A DNA stretch of 30,671 nucleotides from an uncultured Dialister sp. (GCA_934216155.1 CAKQBK010000026.1:1-30671), one strand, 5' to 3'. Numbered from the stretch's first letter, positions 14,467-22,349 are shown. Made by a program: numbers and translations. Notes: generated by a model not told the origin, from the letters alone.

Positions 14467-14698
14467 GTAATGCTGTTCAGTTAAGCGAAATATGGGAGGA
14501 TTCCTTTTGCGGCAAGGTTTCTCAGGTTGCTCAGGATTCTTAGGTTACTCAGGTTCCCCGACTGATATGATAATGCTAGTGTTTATTGGCACATTCGAGA
14601 AACGTGAGCGACCTTAGCAACTTGAGCAACCTGAGTAACCTATAATCTCTAACGGAATCATACCGACTAACGCAAATCCTTAACTTAATAACATTGCA
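14467..14698. repeat. Family B modular palindrome, copy 7 (mosaic flanks)
   Basis: The left flank is type 2 (AATGCTGTTCAGTTAAGCG). The right flank joins type 1 (AATCATACCGACTAACGCAA) to the end of type 2 (TTAACTTAATAACATTGCAA), so flank modules are interchangeable. Word arrays and a loop with AATGCTAGTGTTTATTGGCA lie between. It ends 9 nt from the stop codon of the WG gene. Confidence 0.9.
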
Positions 14699-14707
14699 AT
14701 CCCCGAC

Positions 14708-16510
14708 CTACAAAATATCCAAATCCTCATAACTCGGTTCCACTACGTAATGGCCGGTCTTATCAATGAGGCCCCATTTGCCTTTGAATTTGACGCCAGC
14801 CAGGCCCTGGTGGAAGGGGGTGACGTCAGAAAGGGCATCTGGCAGGGTGAACATTTCTTTTCCTGTGGGATCTACGAAGTACCAGCTACCTTTTTCTTTC
14901 ACCGGAATCAATCCTTCTCCGGCGGAAGCTACTGATTGATAGCGTGGGGCGGTCAAAATATTTCCTTCTTTATCAGCTAGGCCCCACTGGTTATCGTCGG
15001 TTTTGTATCCGTAGTATCCTTCGCCCAGAGCTTTGATTTCTTTATAGGAGCAGGGGAGGAGTGCTTTTCCGTCTGTCATGGAGAGGAGGCCCCACTGTTT
15101 CTTTTCGTCTTTCACCAAGAGCGTCTTGTCTTCTTCGACCGGAATCAATCCCGTGTAGGAGGTGTGGGCAATGAAATCGCCTTTCCGATTAACCCAGCCG
15201 TAGCGGTTGTTATTGAAAATCAAAATGCCGTTGTCGGTGGCCGGGAAGACTCGATCATTGGACGGGCTGGCGATGACTTTGCCGGTGCTGTCGATGTAGC
15301 CTCGTTTCACCTGCACGGTGGGGATGGTTTCGTAATCGTAATACCAGGGGTCCCAAATGGGGAAGCCAATGCCCCAGCTCCAGGGGTGATACCGATGGTG
15401 GTGATGGAACCAGTGGCCCCAGCCCCAACCGATGCCGATGGAAATAGGGAACCGGCGCGTGACAGTTTGTCCTACTACTTCGCCTTCTCGGATTTCTGCT
15501 AGGCCATCTTCAAATGGATAGAGCCGATCATAATCAGCCATGAAAGCCACTTTGCCATCGGGCTTGATATATCCATTGCCATCCACGGTTTTCACGCCGG
15601 CGAGACCTTCCGAAAAAGGCGTCAGCACCGCTTTGAACTGAGGCGCAATAGTGACATTTCCTTCTTTATCAATAAATCCCCAAAGTTTCTGTTCATTCTC
15701 AACAGCCGCATAACCTTCGCTGAAAGCGGGGGACACTTCTTTGTAAGTAGGGGCAATCACCACTTGACCGGCGCCGTTGATGAATCCCCAGCGATTTTTA
15801 TTGTCCTTCACTGCCAGGAGGCCATCGCTGTAGGCTGGCCCCATATCTTTATAGGTGGGTGGCACCACAAATTTGCCATCCGTATCGATGACGCCCCATT
15901 TGCCCTTTTGCTTCACCGGTGCCAGACCGCCGTGGAAATAGCGAGCTTCTTCGTAGACTGGTTTTATTTCCTGTCCGGTCAAAGAAATATAGCCGTACAT
16001 AGCGCCTTGTTTGACAATGGCTTCTTTTTGCTCAAAGTCAGAGACCTGGTCATAGGCATTGTCTTTGGAAAGAGATGTGCCATCTTCTTTGTAGAAACTG
16101 ATTTTCTTGTCCTTCCCGCGGACCGCCAGGGCCCCTTCTTTCCAAATGGAGCGACTTTCATAGGAAATAGGAACAATGACCGTACCCTTTCGATTATAAA
16201 ATCCGCGCAGTCCGTTCTGCTCCACTTCGATGAAGCACTGCCGCCCCGGATCGCCATCAGCGAGATCCTCTTCTTTGACATCGGCACTAGAAAGAGACAA
16301 ACCGATGCGGTCATAGGAGAGGGGAATCACGGTCTGCCCCTTTTCATCGATAGCGCCCCACTTGCCATGGGACTTCACTGCTGCGGTGAACGGAATGCCA
16401 TCGGCCGGGGCCGTCACATACTCCGGCGGGTATCCGTCATTGGCAGAAATAGTAGAAATCGCTGATAGTGTAGCGATAGTGAGAAGTAATTTTCTTTTGA
16501 TAGATTTCAT
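14708..16510 (-). CDS. Secreted WG-repeat protein
   Basis: This exported 600-aa protein has a Sec signal peptide (KSIKRKLLLTIATLSAISTI). It is followed by about 13 copies of the WG beta-repeat, for example KWGAIDEKG, KWGVIDTDG, RWGFINGAG, LWGFIDKEG, QWGLADKEG and KWGLIDKTG. Near the middle one repeat is interrupted by a segment of about 45 residues rich in Gly, Trp and His (GIGWGWGHWFHHHHRYHPW). This may bind metal or be surface exposed. WG proteins are common in gut bacteria, usually of unknown role. The frame extends to a TTG at 16525, but GGAGG lies 8 nt before the ATG at 16510, which also gives a normal signal peptide. A -10 box TATAAT is visible on the minus strand at 16549-16554. Confidence 0.9.
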   Translation of the reverse strand: MKSIKRKLLLTIATLSAISTISANDGYPPEYVTAPADGIPFTAAVKSHGKWGAIDEKGQTVIPLSYDRIGLSLSSADVKEEDLADGDPGRQCFIEVEQNGLRGFYNRKGTVIVPISYESRSIWKEGALAVRGKDKKISFYKEDGTSLSKDNAYDQVSDFEQKEAIVKQGAMYGYISLTGQEIKPVYEEARYFHGGLAPVKQKGKWGVIDTDGKFVVPPTYKDMGPAYSDGLLAVKDNKNRWGFINGAGQVVIAPTYKEVSPAFSEGYAAVENEQKLWGFIDKEGNVTIAPQFKAVLTPFSEGLAGVKTVDGNGYIKPDGKVAFMADYDRLYPFEDGLAEIREGEVVGQTVTRRFPISIGIGWGWGHWFHHHHRYHPWSWGIGFPIWDPWYYDYETIPTVQVKRGYIDSTGKVIASPSNDRVFPATDNGILIFNNNRYGWVNRKGDFIAHTSYTGLIPVEEDKTLLVKDEKKQWGLLSMTDGKALLPCSYKEIKALGEGYYGYKTDDNQWGLADKEGNILTAPRYQSVASAGEGLIPVKEKGSWYFVDPTGKEMFTLPDALSDVTPFHQGLAGVKFKGKWGLIDKTGHYVVEPSYEDLDIL

Positions 16511-16579
16511 GAAAAACACCTCCAAATAGTAAGGGACTGTTTTTCTTCATTATACTACAATTGTGGGGGATTAGGGATA

Positions 16580-16690
16580 GCGGTTACAGGTGGCTCAGGT
16601 GGCTCAAGTTTCTCAGGGTTCTAAGGGTTCGTCGAAATGACGGGAGCTGGCTAGAGACACACGCGACGAACCTGAGATACTTGAAAAAAT
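16580..16690. repeat. Divergent family B element
   Basis: GGTGGCTCAGGTGGCTCAAG words and TCAGGGTTCTAAGGGTTCG precede an unusual loop (GAAATGACGGGAGCTGG). Only a short right arm, CGAACCTGAGATACTTG, follows. It lies upstream of the WG gene. Confidence 0.7.
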
Positions 16691-16751
16691 TTTCATGCAG
16701 AAAAAATCATTGTATAGTTTGGCGTTAGCGGAAGCAATATCTCCCCCGTCG

Positions 16752-17005
16752 GGCAATGCTGTTAAGTTAAGCGAGATATGCGATGATTTCTGCTGATGCA
16801 AAGGTTACTTAGGTTTCTTAGGTTACTTAGGTTACTCAGGTTTCTCAAGTTGCTAAGGCTGCTCAGGTTCTTCGAATGCGCTGATAGACGCTAGCGTTAT
16901 CATCTCATTTGGGGAACCTGAGAAACTTGAGAGTCCTGAGCAACCTGAGAAACTTTGTCACAAAAGGAATCACCACATATTTCGCTTAACTTAACAGCAT
17001 TGCCC
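16752..17005. repeat. Family B modular palindrome, copy 8 (most complete)
   Basis: Both outer flanks are type 2: GCAATGCTGTTAAGTTAAGC with ATGCGATGATTTCTGCTGAT, and the inverse CATATTTCGCTTAACTTAAC then AGCATTGC. Each arm has several 9-nt words, and the loop carries GATAGACGCTAGCGTTATCA. This copy best defines the full architecture. Confidence 0.92.
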
Positions 17006-17047
17006 CCGAAGGGGGGACTACATAGTGTGTAAACTTATTTAGGCAAC

Positions 17048-17126
17048 AAAAAAAGCCCGCACGAAAAAGAGAATCCATCGAGTACAAATTGCTCTAAGGC
17101 AACCCGGATCTTTCTTTCATGCGGAC
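17048..17126 (-). terminator. Terminator of the 6S-like RNA
   Basis: On the minus strand GTCCGCATGAAAGAAAGATC pairs with GGATTCTCTTTTTCGTGCGG with few mismatches, and TTTTTTT follows. The loop contains a small inner TTGCC / GGCAA-like pairing. Confidence 0.8.
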
Positions 17127-17305
17127 TTTTTACATCCATGTTTCTTAAGTTGTTGCTCTACATCCTGAAGTCCCAGGGAGGTTCTTCAAGCGGGTGAACG
17201 GTGTGTAGGCACACCGGAGCTCTTATGTATTCTTCTTACCCGACAATTAAGTCCTTGCCAATGTTTTTTGTTCGGCGCCGTGCATTGGCGGTGTCCTAAT
17301 CGCTT
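17127..17305 (-). ncRNA. ssrS: Probable 6S RNA
   Basis: A transcript of about 180 nt is defined by a strong promoter (17312-17341) and a strong terminator, and has no ORF. Its ends pair (GGACACCGCCAATG near the 5' end with CATGGATGT and GTCC near the 3' end). The interior forms a long interrupted rod with a CGGTGTG / CACACCG apical hairpin and unpaired purine/pyrimidine-rich middle segments. Size, closing stem, large central bulge and solitary location fit 6S RNA, which mimics an open promoter and sequesters the vegetative RNA polymerase. The GTTCACCCGCTTGAAGAACC region also recalls 6S RNAs of Bacillota, from memory. It could be another structured RNA. Confidence 0.6.
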
Positions 17306-17311
17306 AACTGT

Positions 17312-17341
17312 ATTATATACCATAGTTGATACAAGAGTCAA
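17312..17341 (-). promoter_or_regulatory. Promoter of the 6S-like RNA
   Basis: On the minus strand TTGACT (17336-17341), an 18-nt spacer and a perfect TATAAT (17312-17317) make one of the best vegetative promoters in the window. Confidence 0.8.
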
Positions 17342-17392
17342 GCGTTTGCTTTATGATTTTTGTTATAACGAATAATAACAATTGGTGTGACT

Positions 17393-17553
17393 CCGCTAGT
17401 GTTTTAAGGTTTCTCAGGTTTCTCAGGTTTCTCAAGGTTCTAAGGTTGCTCAGGTTCTCCGAATGTGCCGATAGACGCTAGCGTCATTAGCTCATTTGAG
17501 AACCTTGAGAAACCTGTGTAACCTGTAACCACTAGCGAAGTCATACCAGCTGC
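17393..17553. repeat. Family B modular palindrome, copy 9
   Basis: The inner tags TCCGCTAGTG and CACTAGCGAAGTCATACC enclose five GTTTCTCAG-type words, the loop GAATGTGCCGATAGACGCTA, and a shorter inverted array. It sits between the 6S-like RNA promoter and the 3' end of the LysR gene. Confidence 0.88.
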
Positions 17554-17564
17554 CTCTATCGGTC

Positions 17565-18431
17565 TCAATTCCTATTCTTCACAAACCGTATCCATTGTTC
17601 CAATCCATGGGACAGGAATATGCCCTTTTTCCAAAGGATACCAAATTTGGCTTTGATGGTGGGGGTAATGGGAATGCGGACAAATTTCGTTTCATCGATG
17701 GGGATAGAAGAATAGAGGAAAGCCCCATAGCGATCGCTTTCCAGGTATTTCATCATCGTAGTGAGTTGGGACAAGTAGAGTTTCACGTGCGGTTTGATGG
17801 ACAGGACTTGGAAGGCCGCTTGGATGGTCATGGCTTGTACGGAGTCCATGTGAAACAGGATGATGGACTGGTCTTTCAAATCAGATAGCGTGAGAGATGA
17901 TGCGTGGGCCAGGGGATGGCGCTTGGAAACGCAATACACATAGTGATCTTCTTGCATTTGGTAGTAGTTATATTGTTCCAGGTTGTACAAATCCAAATTG
18001 CCTAGGAGAACATCCAATTTTTCTTCGCTGACCAGTTCGGCGGCCCGGTGGGAGGCACATTCGGTAAGCTGCAGCGGGATGTGGTAGGTTTCTTCAAATG
18101 TTTCCGTCAGTTGTGGCAAGAAGACCGTACTTAGAATTGGCGGGATGCCAATGCGGATGGGACGAAGGGACTGGTCGCTGTGGCTAAATTCTTCCTCCAT
18201 ATCCCGCACCCGTTTCAAAAGGGCATCCGCTTTTTGGTAAAACGCTGCCCCTTCTTCGGTGAGGATGATTTTATTGGGGGTATGTAGAAATAAGGAAATA
18301 TGAAATTCCTTTTCCAATTCATGGATGGCGGTGGAAATGGTGGGCTGTGAAATATACAGCGATTGGGCCGCCCGGGTGATGCTGTGGTACCGGCAGACGG
18401 CGCAGAAGTATTGGAGCTGGGAGAGGGTCAT
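17565..18431 (-). CDS. LysR-family transcriptional regulator, probable activator of ttdAB
   Basis: This is a typical LysR-type regulator of 288 aa. Residues 1-60 form the winged HTH (LSQLQYFCAVCRYHSITRAA, then SLYISQPTISTAIHELEKEF), followed by a linker helix. A periplasmic-binding-like effector domain starts at about residue 88 (RIGIPPILSTVFLPQL). The frame runs up to a TTG at 18443, but the ATG at 18431 has GGAGG 5 nt upstream. It is divergent from ttdA, and in E. coli the LysR regulator TtdR is likewise divergent from ttdABT. A role in tartrate-dependent control is therefore likely but inferred from context. Family A copy 4 lies in the shared intergenic region. Confidence 0.92.
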   Translation of the reverse strand: MTLSQLQYFCAVCRYHSITRAAQSLYISQPTISTAIHELEKEFHISLFLHTPNKIILTEEGAAFYQKADALLKRVRDMEEEFSHSDQSLRPIRIGIPPILSTVFLPQLTETFEETYHIPLQLTECASHRAAELVSEEKLDVLLGNLDLYNLEQYNYYQMQEDHYVYCVSKRHPLAHASSLTLSDLKDQSIILFHMDSVQAMTIQAAFQVLSIKPHVKLYLSQLTTMMKYLESDRYGAFLYSSIPIDETKFVRIPITPTIKAKFGILWKKGIFLSHGLEQWIRFVKNRN

Positions 18432-18479
18432 TTTTGCCTCCAAATGTAAACAATGTATTATGCGAAGTACAAATGTATA

Positions 18480-18664
18480 AGGTTATTATTTTGCTACTTT
18501 CTGGTTCAAACATTATTTTGTATACCGATACTGACAAGGTTATATAGGTTATAAAGGGTTATGCAATTTCGATAGTCTCATAACCCATTAATAACCCTTT
18601 TAACCTTTAGTGTAGCGGTATATGCTATTTGTTTGATATAGAAGTCAGCAGAATAATAACCTTC
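18480..18664. repeat. Family A palindromic element, copy 4, in the LysR-ttdA divergent region
   Basis: The termini AAGGTTATTATTTTGCT and AGCAGAATAATAACCTT, and the inner flanks TTGTATACCGATACTGACA and AGTGTAGCGGTATATGCTA, enclose AAGGTTATATAGGTTATAA words. It separates the regulator from the promoter it would be expected to control. Confidence 0.9.
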
Positions 18665-18755
18665 ATTATGTATTTAAAATCTCTGTCCATTCTAGTATAA
18701 AAAAATCCAATGCTACCGTCAATATTACCAAATTTATTTTTATCTAAAGCTGACT

Positions 18756-18761
18756 TATAAT
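18756..18761 (+). promoter_or_regulatory. Candidate -10 box for ttdA
   Basis: There is a perfect TATAAT here; the best -35 at 17 nt is the weak TTTATT. A weak -35 fits a promoter that needs LysR activation. The leader of about 105 nt contains half of a family B element. Confidence 0.4.
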
Positions 18762-18807
18762 ACAGACAGTTAAGAAAAAGAGAGATGTTGGACAGGTGAA
18801 ATCAGGA

Positions 18808-18856
18808 AATTACCTGAGCAACCGTAGAAATCTCAGCAACCTGAGAAACCTGTATT
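18808..18856. repeat. Family B, right half only (copy 10), in the ttdA leader
   Basis: CTGAGCAACC, TAGAAATCTCAGCAACC and TGAGAAACCTG words occur with no left arm, ending 5 nt before the ttdA Shine-Dalgarno. It also creates a false in-frame N-terminal extension of ttdA (LSNRRNLSNLRNL). Confidence 0.85.
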
Positions 18857-18873
18857 ATAAGGAGGTCATTCAA

Positions 18874-19773
18874 ATGAAAAACGGAGTGGAAAAATTAACC
18901 GATGTGATGGCGCAGTTTTTGGGCCATACCGCCATTGTACTGCCTGACGATGTAAAGGAAAAATTGGCAGAACTTCGAGATAAAGAAGATACCCCGATGG
19001 CGAAAGTCATTTATCGGACCATGTTTAGAAACCAGGAATTGGCAGAACAGCTGCAGCGTCCATCCTGCCAAGATACAGGGGTACCGCAGTTCTGGGTACG
19101 TTGCGGGACGAAATTCCCTTACATTGACGACATGGAAGCGTTGCTACGGAAAGCGGTGGTGCAGGCGACCTTTGATACCCCGCTTCGTCACAATTCCGTA
19201 CAGACTTTTGATGAATACAATACAGGGAAGAATGTAGGCAAAGGCACACCAACCGTATGGTGGGATATCATTCCTCATTCTGACCAGTGCGAAATTTACA
19301 CCTACCTGTCCGGCGGTGGATGTTCCCTGCCAGGATGTGCTACCGTTCTGATGCCAGGGGAAGGCTATGAAGGGGTTGTGAAATTTGTGATGGATCGCAT
19401 GACCACCTATGGTCTCAACGCATGCCCGCCTCTTCTGATTGGTGTCGGTGTCGGTACATCTGTAGAAACCGCCGCCCTCAATTCCAAGAAAGCCCTCATG
19501 CGTCCTATCGGAAGTCACAATGAAAACGAAAGAGCTGCGAAGATGGAACATCTCCTGGAAGACGGCATCAATGCATTGGGCTTAGGACCCCAGGGCATGG
19601 GCGGACATTACTCCGTCATGGGGGTCAACGTAGAAAATACAGCCCGCCATCCTTCCGTCATTGGCTGCGCCCTGAATGTAGGCTGCTGGAGCCATAGAAG
19701 AGGCCATATCATTTTTGATAAAGATTTGAACTTTAAGACCGATACGCATAGTAAATTTATTTATCGGGAATAA
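18874..19773 (+). CDS. ttdA: L(+)-tartrate dehydratase, alpha subunit
   Basis: Together with TtdB this enzyme dehydrates L(+)-tartrate to oxaloacetate, using an oxygen-sensitive [4Fe-4S] cluster. The 299-aa sequence tracks E. coli TtdA closely (RPSCQDTG, TPLRHNSVQTFDEYNTGKN, GGGCSLPG, LMPGEGYEGVVKFV, NACPPLLIGVGVGTSVETAA, MRPIGS, GPQGMGG, GCWSHRRG). The three cluster cysteines are C65, C150 and C271. The related class I fumarase alpha domain is the alternative; the TtdB partner and LysR neighbour favour tartrate. ATG 18874 is chosen because AAGGAGG lies 8 nt upstream. The 26-codon in-frame upstream extension is made of repeat words. ttdB follows after 242 nt instead of the usual near contact. 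Confidence 0.92.
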   Translation: MKNGVEKLTDVMAQFLGHTAIVLPDDVKEKLAELRDKEDTPMAKVIYRTMFRNQELAEQLQRPSCQDTGVPQFWVRCGTKFPYIDDMEALLRKAVVQATFDTPLRHNSVQTFDEYNTGKNVGKGTPTVWWDIIPHSDQCEIYTYLSGGGCSLPGCATVLMPGEGYEGVVKFVMDRMTTYGLNACPPLLIGVGVGTSVETAALNSKKALMRPIGSHNENERAAKMEHLLEDGINALGLGPQGMGGHYSVMGVNVENTARHPSVIGCALNVGCWSHRRGHIIFDKDLNFKTDTHSKFIYRE

Positions 19774-19784
19774 AATGGTAGAGA

Positions 19785-19975
19785 TTTTGTTGTGGGTTGT
19801 CGGTTGTTGGTTTACGCTCCGGAAACTGCATTTCCAACTTTCATGAAGAGAAATTGTCATTGGTTTAGGGTTTAAGGTTTAGTGGAGAAGACAAACCCTA
19901 AACCAATGGGGAAATTCTTCTTGGCGAATTATCAAATCTGAACTTGGCACGTAAACCTTAAACCAAAAAAACGCA
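19785..19975. repeat. Palindromic repeat separating ttdA from ttdB
   Basis: The GTTGTGGGTTGTCGG and GTTGTTGG words and the CATTGGTTTAGGGTTTAAGG / CAAACCCTAAACCAATG inverted pair are related to the palindrome at 12752-12946. A second CGTAAACCTTAAACC copy precedes ttdB. A strong hairpin here could cause partial termination between the two subunit genes. Confidence 0.8.
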
Positions 19976-20015
19976 ACTTTTTGAAAACGTGAGATAATAC
20001 GAGAGGAGAAATACC

Positions 20016-20645
20016 ATGTCCGTTATCGTAAAAGATGATAAAAAGATTTTAGTCACTCCGATTTCTAGAGAAGATTTGAAAGATGTGCATATCGGAGATA
20101 TTGTATACTTGTCTGGCGATTTGACCACTTGCCGCGATGTGGCCCATCGAAGAGTGGTGGAAGAGGGCCGGGATATTCCGGTGGATATCAAAGACAAAGC
20201 GATCCTCCATGCAGGGCCTATCATTCGTCCCCATGACGATGGAACCTACGAAATGGTTTCTGTAGGACCGACCACATCCATGCGAATGGAAAAGTTTGAA
20301 TACGAATTTGTGAAGAAAACCGGCGTCCGTGTCATTTTAGGCAAAGGCGGTATGAAAGAAAATACCCAGCGGGCGTGCAAAGAATTTGGCGCCATTCACT
20401 GCGTATTCCCTGCAGGCAATGCGGTGGTAGCCGCTAAAGAAGTACAGGAAATCGTGGAAGCTCAGTGGAAAGACCTGGGCATGCCAGAAACCCTCTGGCA
20501 CTGCCACGTGAAAGAATTCGGTCCACTGATCGTTTCCATTGATGCCGAAGGTAGAAATTACTTTGAAGAAAAGAAAGTGGAATACAACAAGCGGAAAGAA
20601 GAACAACTGGCTAAGATTCTGCCACAGGTTGGGTTTATAAAATAA
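20016..20645 (+). CDS. ttdB: L(+)-tartrate dehydratase, beta subunit
   Basis: The 209-aa partner of TtdA matches E. coli TtdB: ILVTPISREDLKDVHIGDIV, YLSGDLTTCRDVAHRR, AILHAGPIIR, EMVSVGPTTSMRMEKFE, GKGGM, HCVFPAGNAVVAAKEV, and LGMPETLWHCHVKEFGPLIV. It contributes the swivelling domain that closes the active site over the cluster in the alpha subunit. The start has GAGAGGAG about 8 nt upstream. No tartrate/succinate antiporter (TtdT) follows; the next plus-strand gene is a DedA-like protein after family A copy 5. Confidence 0.92.
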   Translation: MSVIVKDDKKILVTPISREDLKDVHIGDIVYLSGDLTTCRDVAHRRVVEEGRDIPVDIKDKAILHAGPIIRPHDDGTYEMVSVGPTTSMRMEKFEYEFVKKTGVRVILGKGGMKENTQRACKEFGAIHCVFPAGNAVVAAKEVQEIVEAQWKDLGMPETLWHCHVKEFGPLIVSIDAEGRNYFEEKKVEYNKRKEEQLAKILPQVGFIK

Positions 20646-20697
20646 TGGGAAGCGAAGGCGGTGGTGCGTCAAATTAGGGAGCACCGTAGTTATATAA

Positions 20698-20882
20698 AGG
20701 TTATTATTCTGCTACCTCCTGCTTCAAACATTATTTTGCATACCGCTACCGACAAGGTTATAAAAGGTTATAAAGGGTTATGAAACTATGAAAAGCACAT
20801 AACCCTTTATAACCTTTTTAACCCTTATAGTAGCGGTATATGCTATTTTGTTTGACATAGAATCCAGCAGAATAATAACCTT
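20698..20882. repeat. Family A palindromic element, copy 5 (best preserved)
   Basis: This is a complete 185-bp palindrome. GGTTATTATTCTGCT at the left and AGCAGAATAATAACC at the right are the termini. CATACCGCTACCGACAAGG and its approximate inverse TAGTAGCGGTATATG are the inner flanks. Three GGTTATAAA words per arm surround a loop of about 16 nt. It defines the family. Confidence 0.93.
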
Positions 20883-20968
20883 CTATATTACCTCACCTTT
20901 TAGCAGAAATAGCACCATTCGCCTCTCGCTTGTGTCCCGTGCTATAATAGCCTCATCGGAGGTAGGTT

Positions 20969-21652
20969 ATGAAAGCACATGCACAGGGATTGGTGAAGCT
21001 TGCTCTTTTACTTTGCATCTTATTACTGATGGGAGCAGCCTACTGGGTGGCTCCCGATTTTTTTCAAAACATATGGCATCTGTTGCGGCGGGGAGAGTTG
21101 GTAGAAATAGCGGCTTACATCGCCTCGTATGGAGAGTGGGCGGTGGTGTTTGCATTTCTCTTGACCGTGATTTTTAATGCCATCGGTTTTCCACCGGCTA
21201 TGATTTTTTCTGCCTCTTGCACCCTTATCTTTGGCATCGTGCCGGGGATTCTTCTAGCCTGGGTGGCAGAAACCGTGGGAGCGGTGATCAGTTTTCTCTT
21301 TTTCCGCACCTTTCTTCGAGACAGTGCGGAGCAGCTTATTGCGAAAAATAGCAAGCTCAAAGAATGGGATGAAAAAAGCGAGTCCTCTGGATTCCGCGTC
21401 ATGCTCATTGCCCGGTTGATTCCCTATTTTCCGGCGGCTGCTTTAAATGCCCTGGGGGCGTTGTCACGGATGAGCCTTTGGGATTATACGGCATCTTCCT
21501 TCATAGGAAAATTTCCCGCCACCGCCATCGAAGCCCTGATTGGTCACGATGCAGTCACCATGGGGGACCATATGGATCGACTACTCATCGTGGTAGGCAT
21601 TTCCGTCGCATTGTACGTGGCTTTCTGGTGGTGGGAGCGGAAAAGGCAGTGA
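20969..21652 (+). CDS. TVP38/TMEM64 (DedA-superfamily) membrane protein
   Basis: This 227-aa integral membrane protein has about six hydrophobic segments. The family core FNAIGFPPAMIFSASCTLIFG leads into ETVGAVISFLFFRTFLRD, and LIARLIPYFPAAALNALGAL carries the conserved Arg-x-x-Pro re-entrant motif. DedA/TVP38 proteins are implicated in membrane homeostasis and lipid-carrier flipping. The start is set by CGGAGG 7 nt upstream, and TATAAT at about 20941 gives a very short leader. It is monocistronic, with family G/heptamer repeats starting right after the stop. Confidence 0.9.
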   Translation: MKAHAQGLVKLALLLCILLLMGAAYWVAPDFFQNIWHLLRRGELVEIAAYIASYGEWAVVFAFLLTVIFNAIGFPPAMIFSASCTLIFGIVPGILLAWVAETVGAVISFLFFRTFLRDSAEQLIAKNSKLKEWDEKSESSGFRVMLIARLIPYFPAAALNALGALSRMSLWDYTASSFIGKFPATAIEALIGHDAVTMGDHMDRLLIVVGISVALYVAFWWWERKRQ

Positions 21653-21722
21653 GGAGTTAGAAGTGAGAAGTGGTGGAAGGGGCGCATCAACTTATATAGC
21701 GCCCCAATACCCCCATTTTATA
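21653..21722. repeat. Heptamer string plus family G hairpin
   Basis: GGAGTTAGAAGTGAGAAGTGG words are followed by GGGGCGC (21679-21685) and GCGCCCC (21699-21705), then AATACCCCCATTTTATAAAA. This is the inverse orientation of the module at 6120 and could terminate the TVP38 gene. Confidence 0.75.
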
Positions 21723-21765
21723 AAAAATGTTGGATAGCAGGAAATCGCGTCCCCCCTTGGAGAAG

Positions 21766-21866
21766 CAATGCTGTTAAGTTAAGCGAAATATGTGGTGATT
21801 CCTTTTGTGACAAAGTTTCTCAGGTTGCTCAGGACTCTCAAGTTTCTCAGGTTCTCCGAATGTGTC
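21766..21866. repeat. Family B, left half only (copy 11)
   Basis: It has the type 2 flank GCAATGCTGTTAAGTTAAGC, then GTTTCTCAGG-type words and GTTCTCCGAATGTGTC. The usual loop and right arm are replaced by the palindrome at 21889-22135. Confidence 0.85.
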
Positions 21867-21888
21867 TATAACGGGAATCGCGGGAATC

Positions 21889-22135
21889 GTCATTTCGACC
21901 GATGGGATTTGTGCTAAATGACAAAGCAGGGTAGTCTGGTACTATGTTTGACAGAAGTGGAGAAATCTTAAAGCAGTAGCGGGAAAAGTGACAACTGAAG
22001 CATCTCGTTACGGCTAGATTCAGATGGAACGATTTTCGCTGGAGATTTGAGATTTCTCCACTTTTGTTCAACATAGAACTAGACTGCACTACACAGTCAT
22101 TCCGCACGAATCCCATCGGCCCCCATGACGAAATA
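21889..22135. mobile_element. MITE-like imperfect palindrome of about 250 bp
   Basis: Outer arms GTCATTTCGACCGATGGGAT and ATCCCATCGGCCCCCATGAC, and inner arms ACTATGTTTGACAGAAGTGG-AGAAATCT and AGATTTCTCCACTTTTGTTC-AACATAG, pair around a unique centre at about 21975-22045. There is no coding potential. It occupies the place of the missing half of family B copy 11, consistent with insertion or recombination there. It is probably non-autonomous. Confidence 0.65.
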
Positions 22136-22255
22136 ACGAAATGACGACATAGATGAAATATGTCCCTTCGGGCCATTCTATCCCCGGCTTTGCCGCCCCT
22201 TCTCCAAGGGGCCACTCTTGTAAGAACGCTATTTACTCTTTTAAAACATCAAACA

Positions 22256-22297
22256 AAAAACGCTATCATCAAAATTCTTTCTTGATGATAGCGTTTT
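22256..22297. terminator. Bidirectional terminator between TVP38 and the histidine kinase
   Basis: A perfect stem AAAACGCTATCATCAA / TTGATGATAGCGTTTT is flanked by A and T runs. It lies between genes converging from both sides. Confidence 0.88.
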
Positions 22298-22349
22298 TAC
22301 ATTGCAGTAGGAATATCCTAATCCCTAATCCCTAGTCACCAGTCACCAG

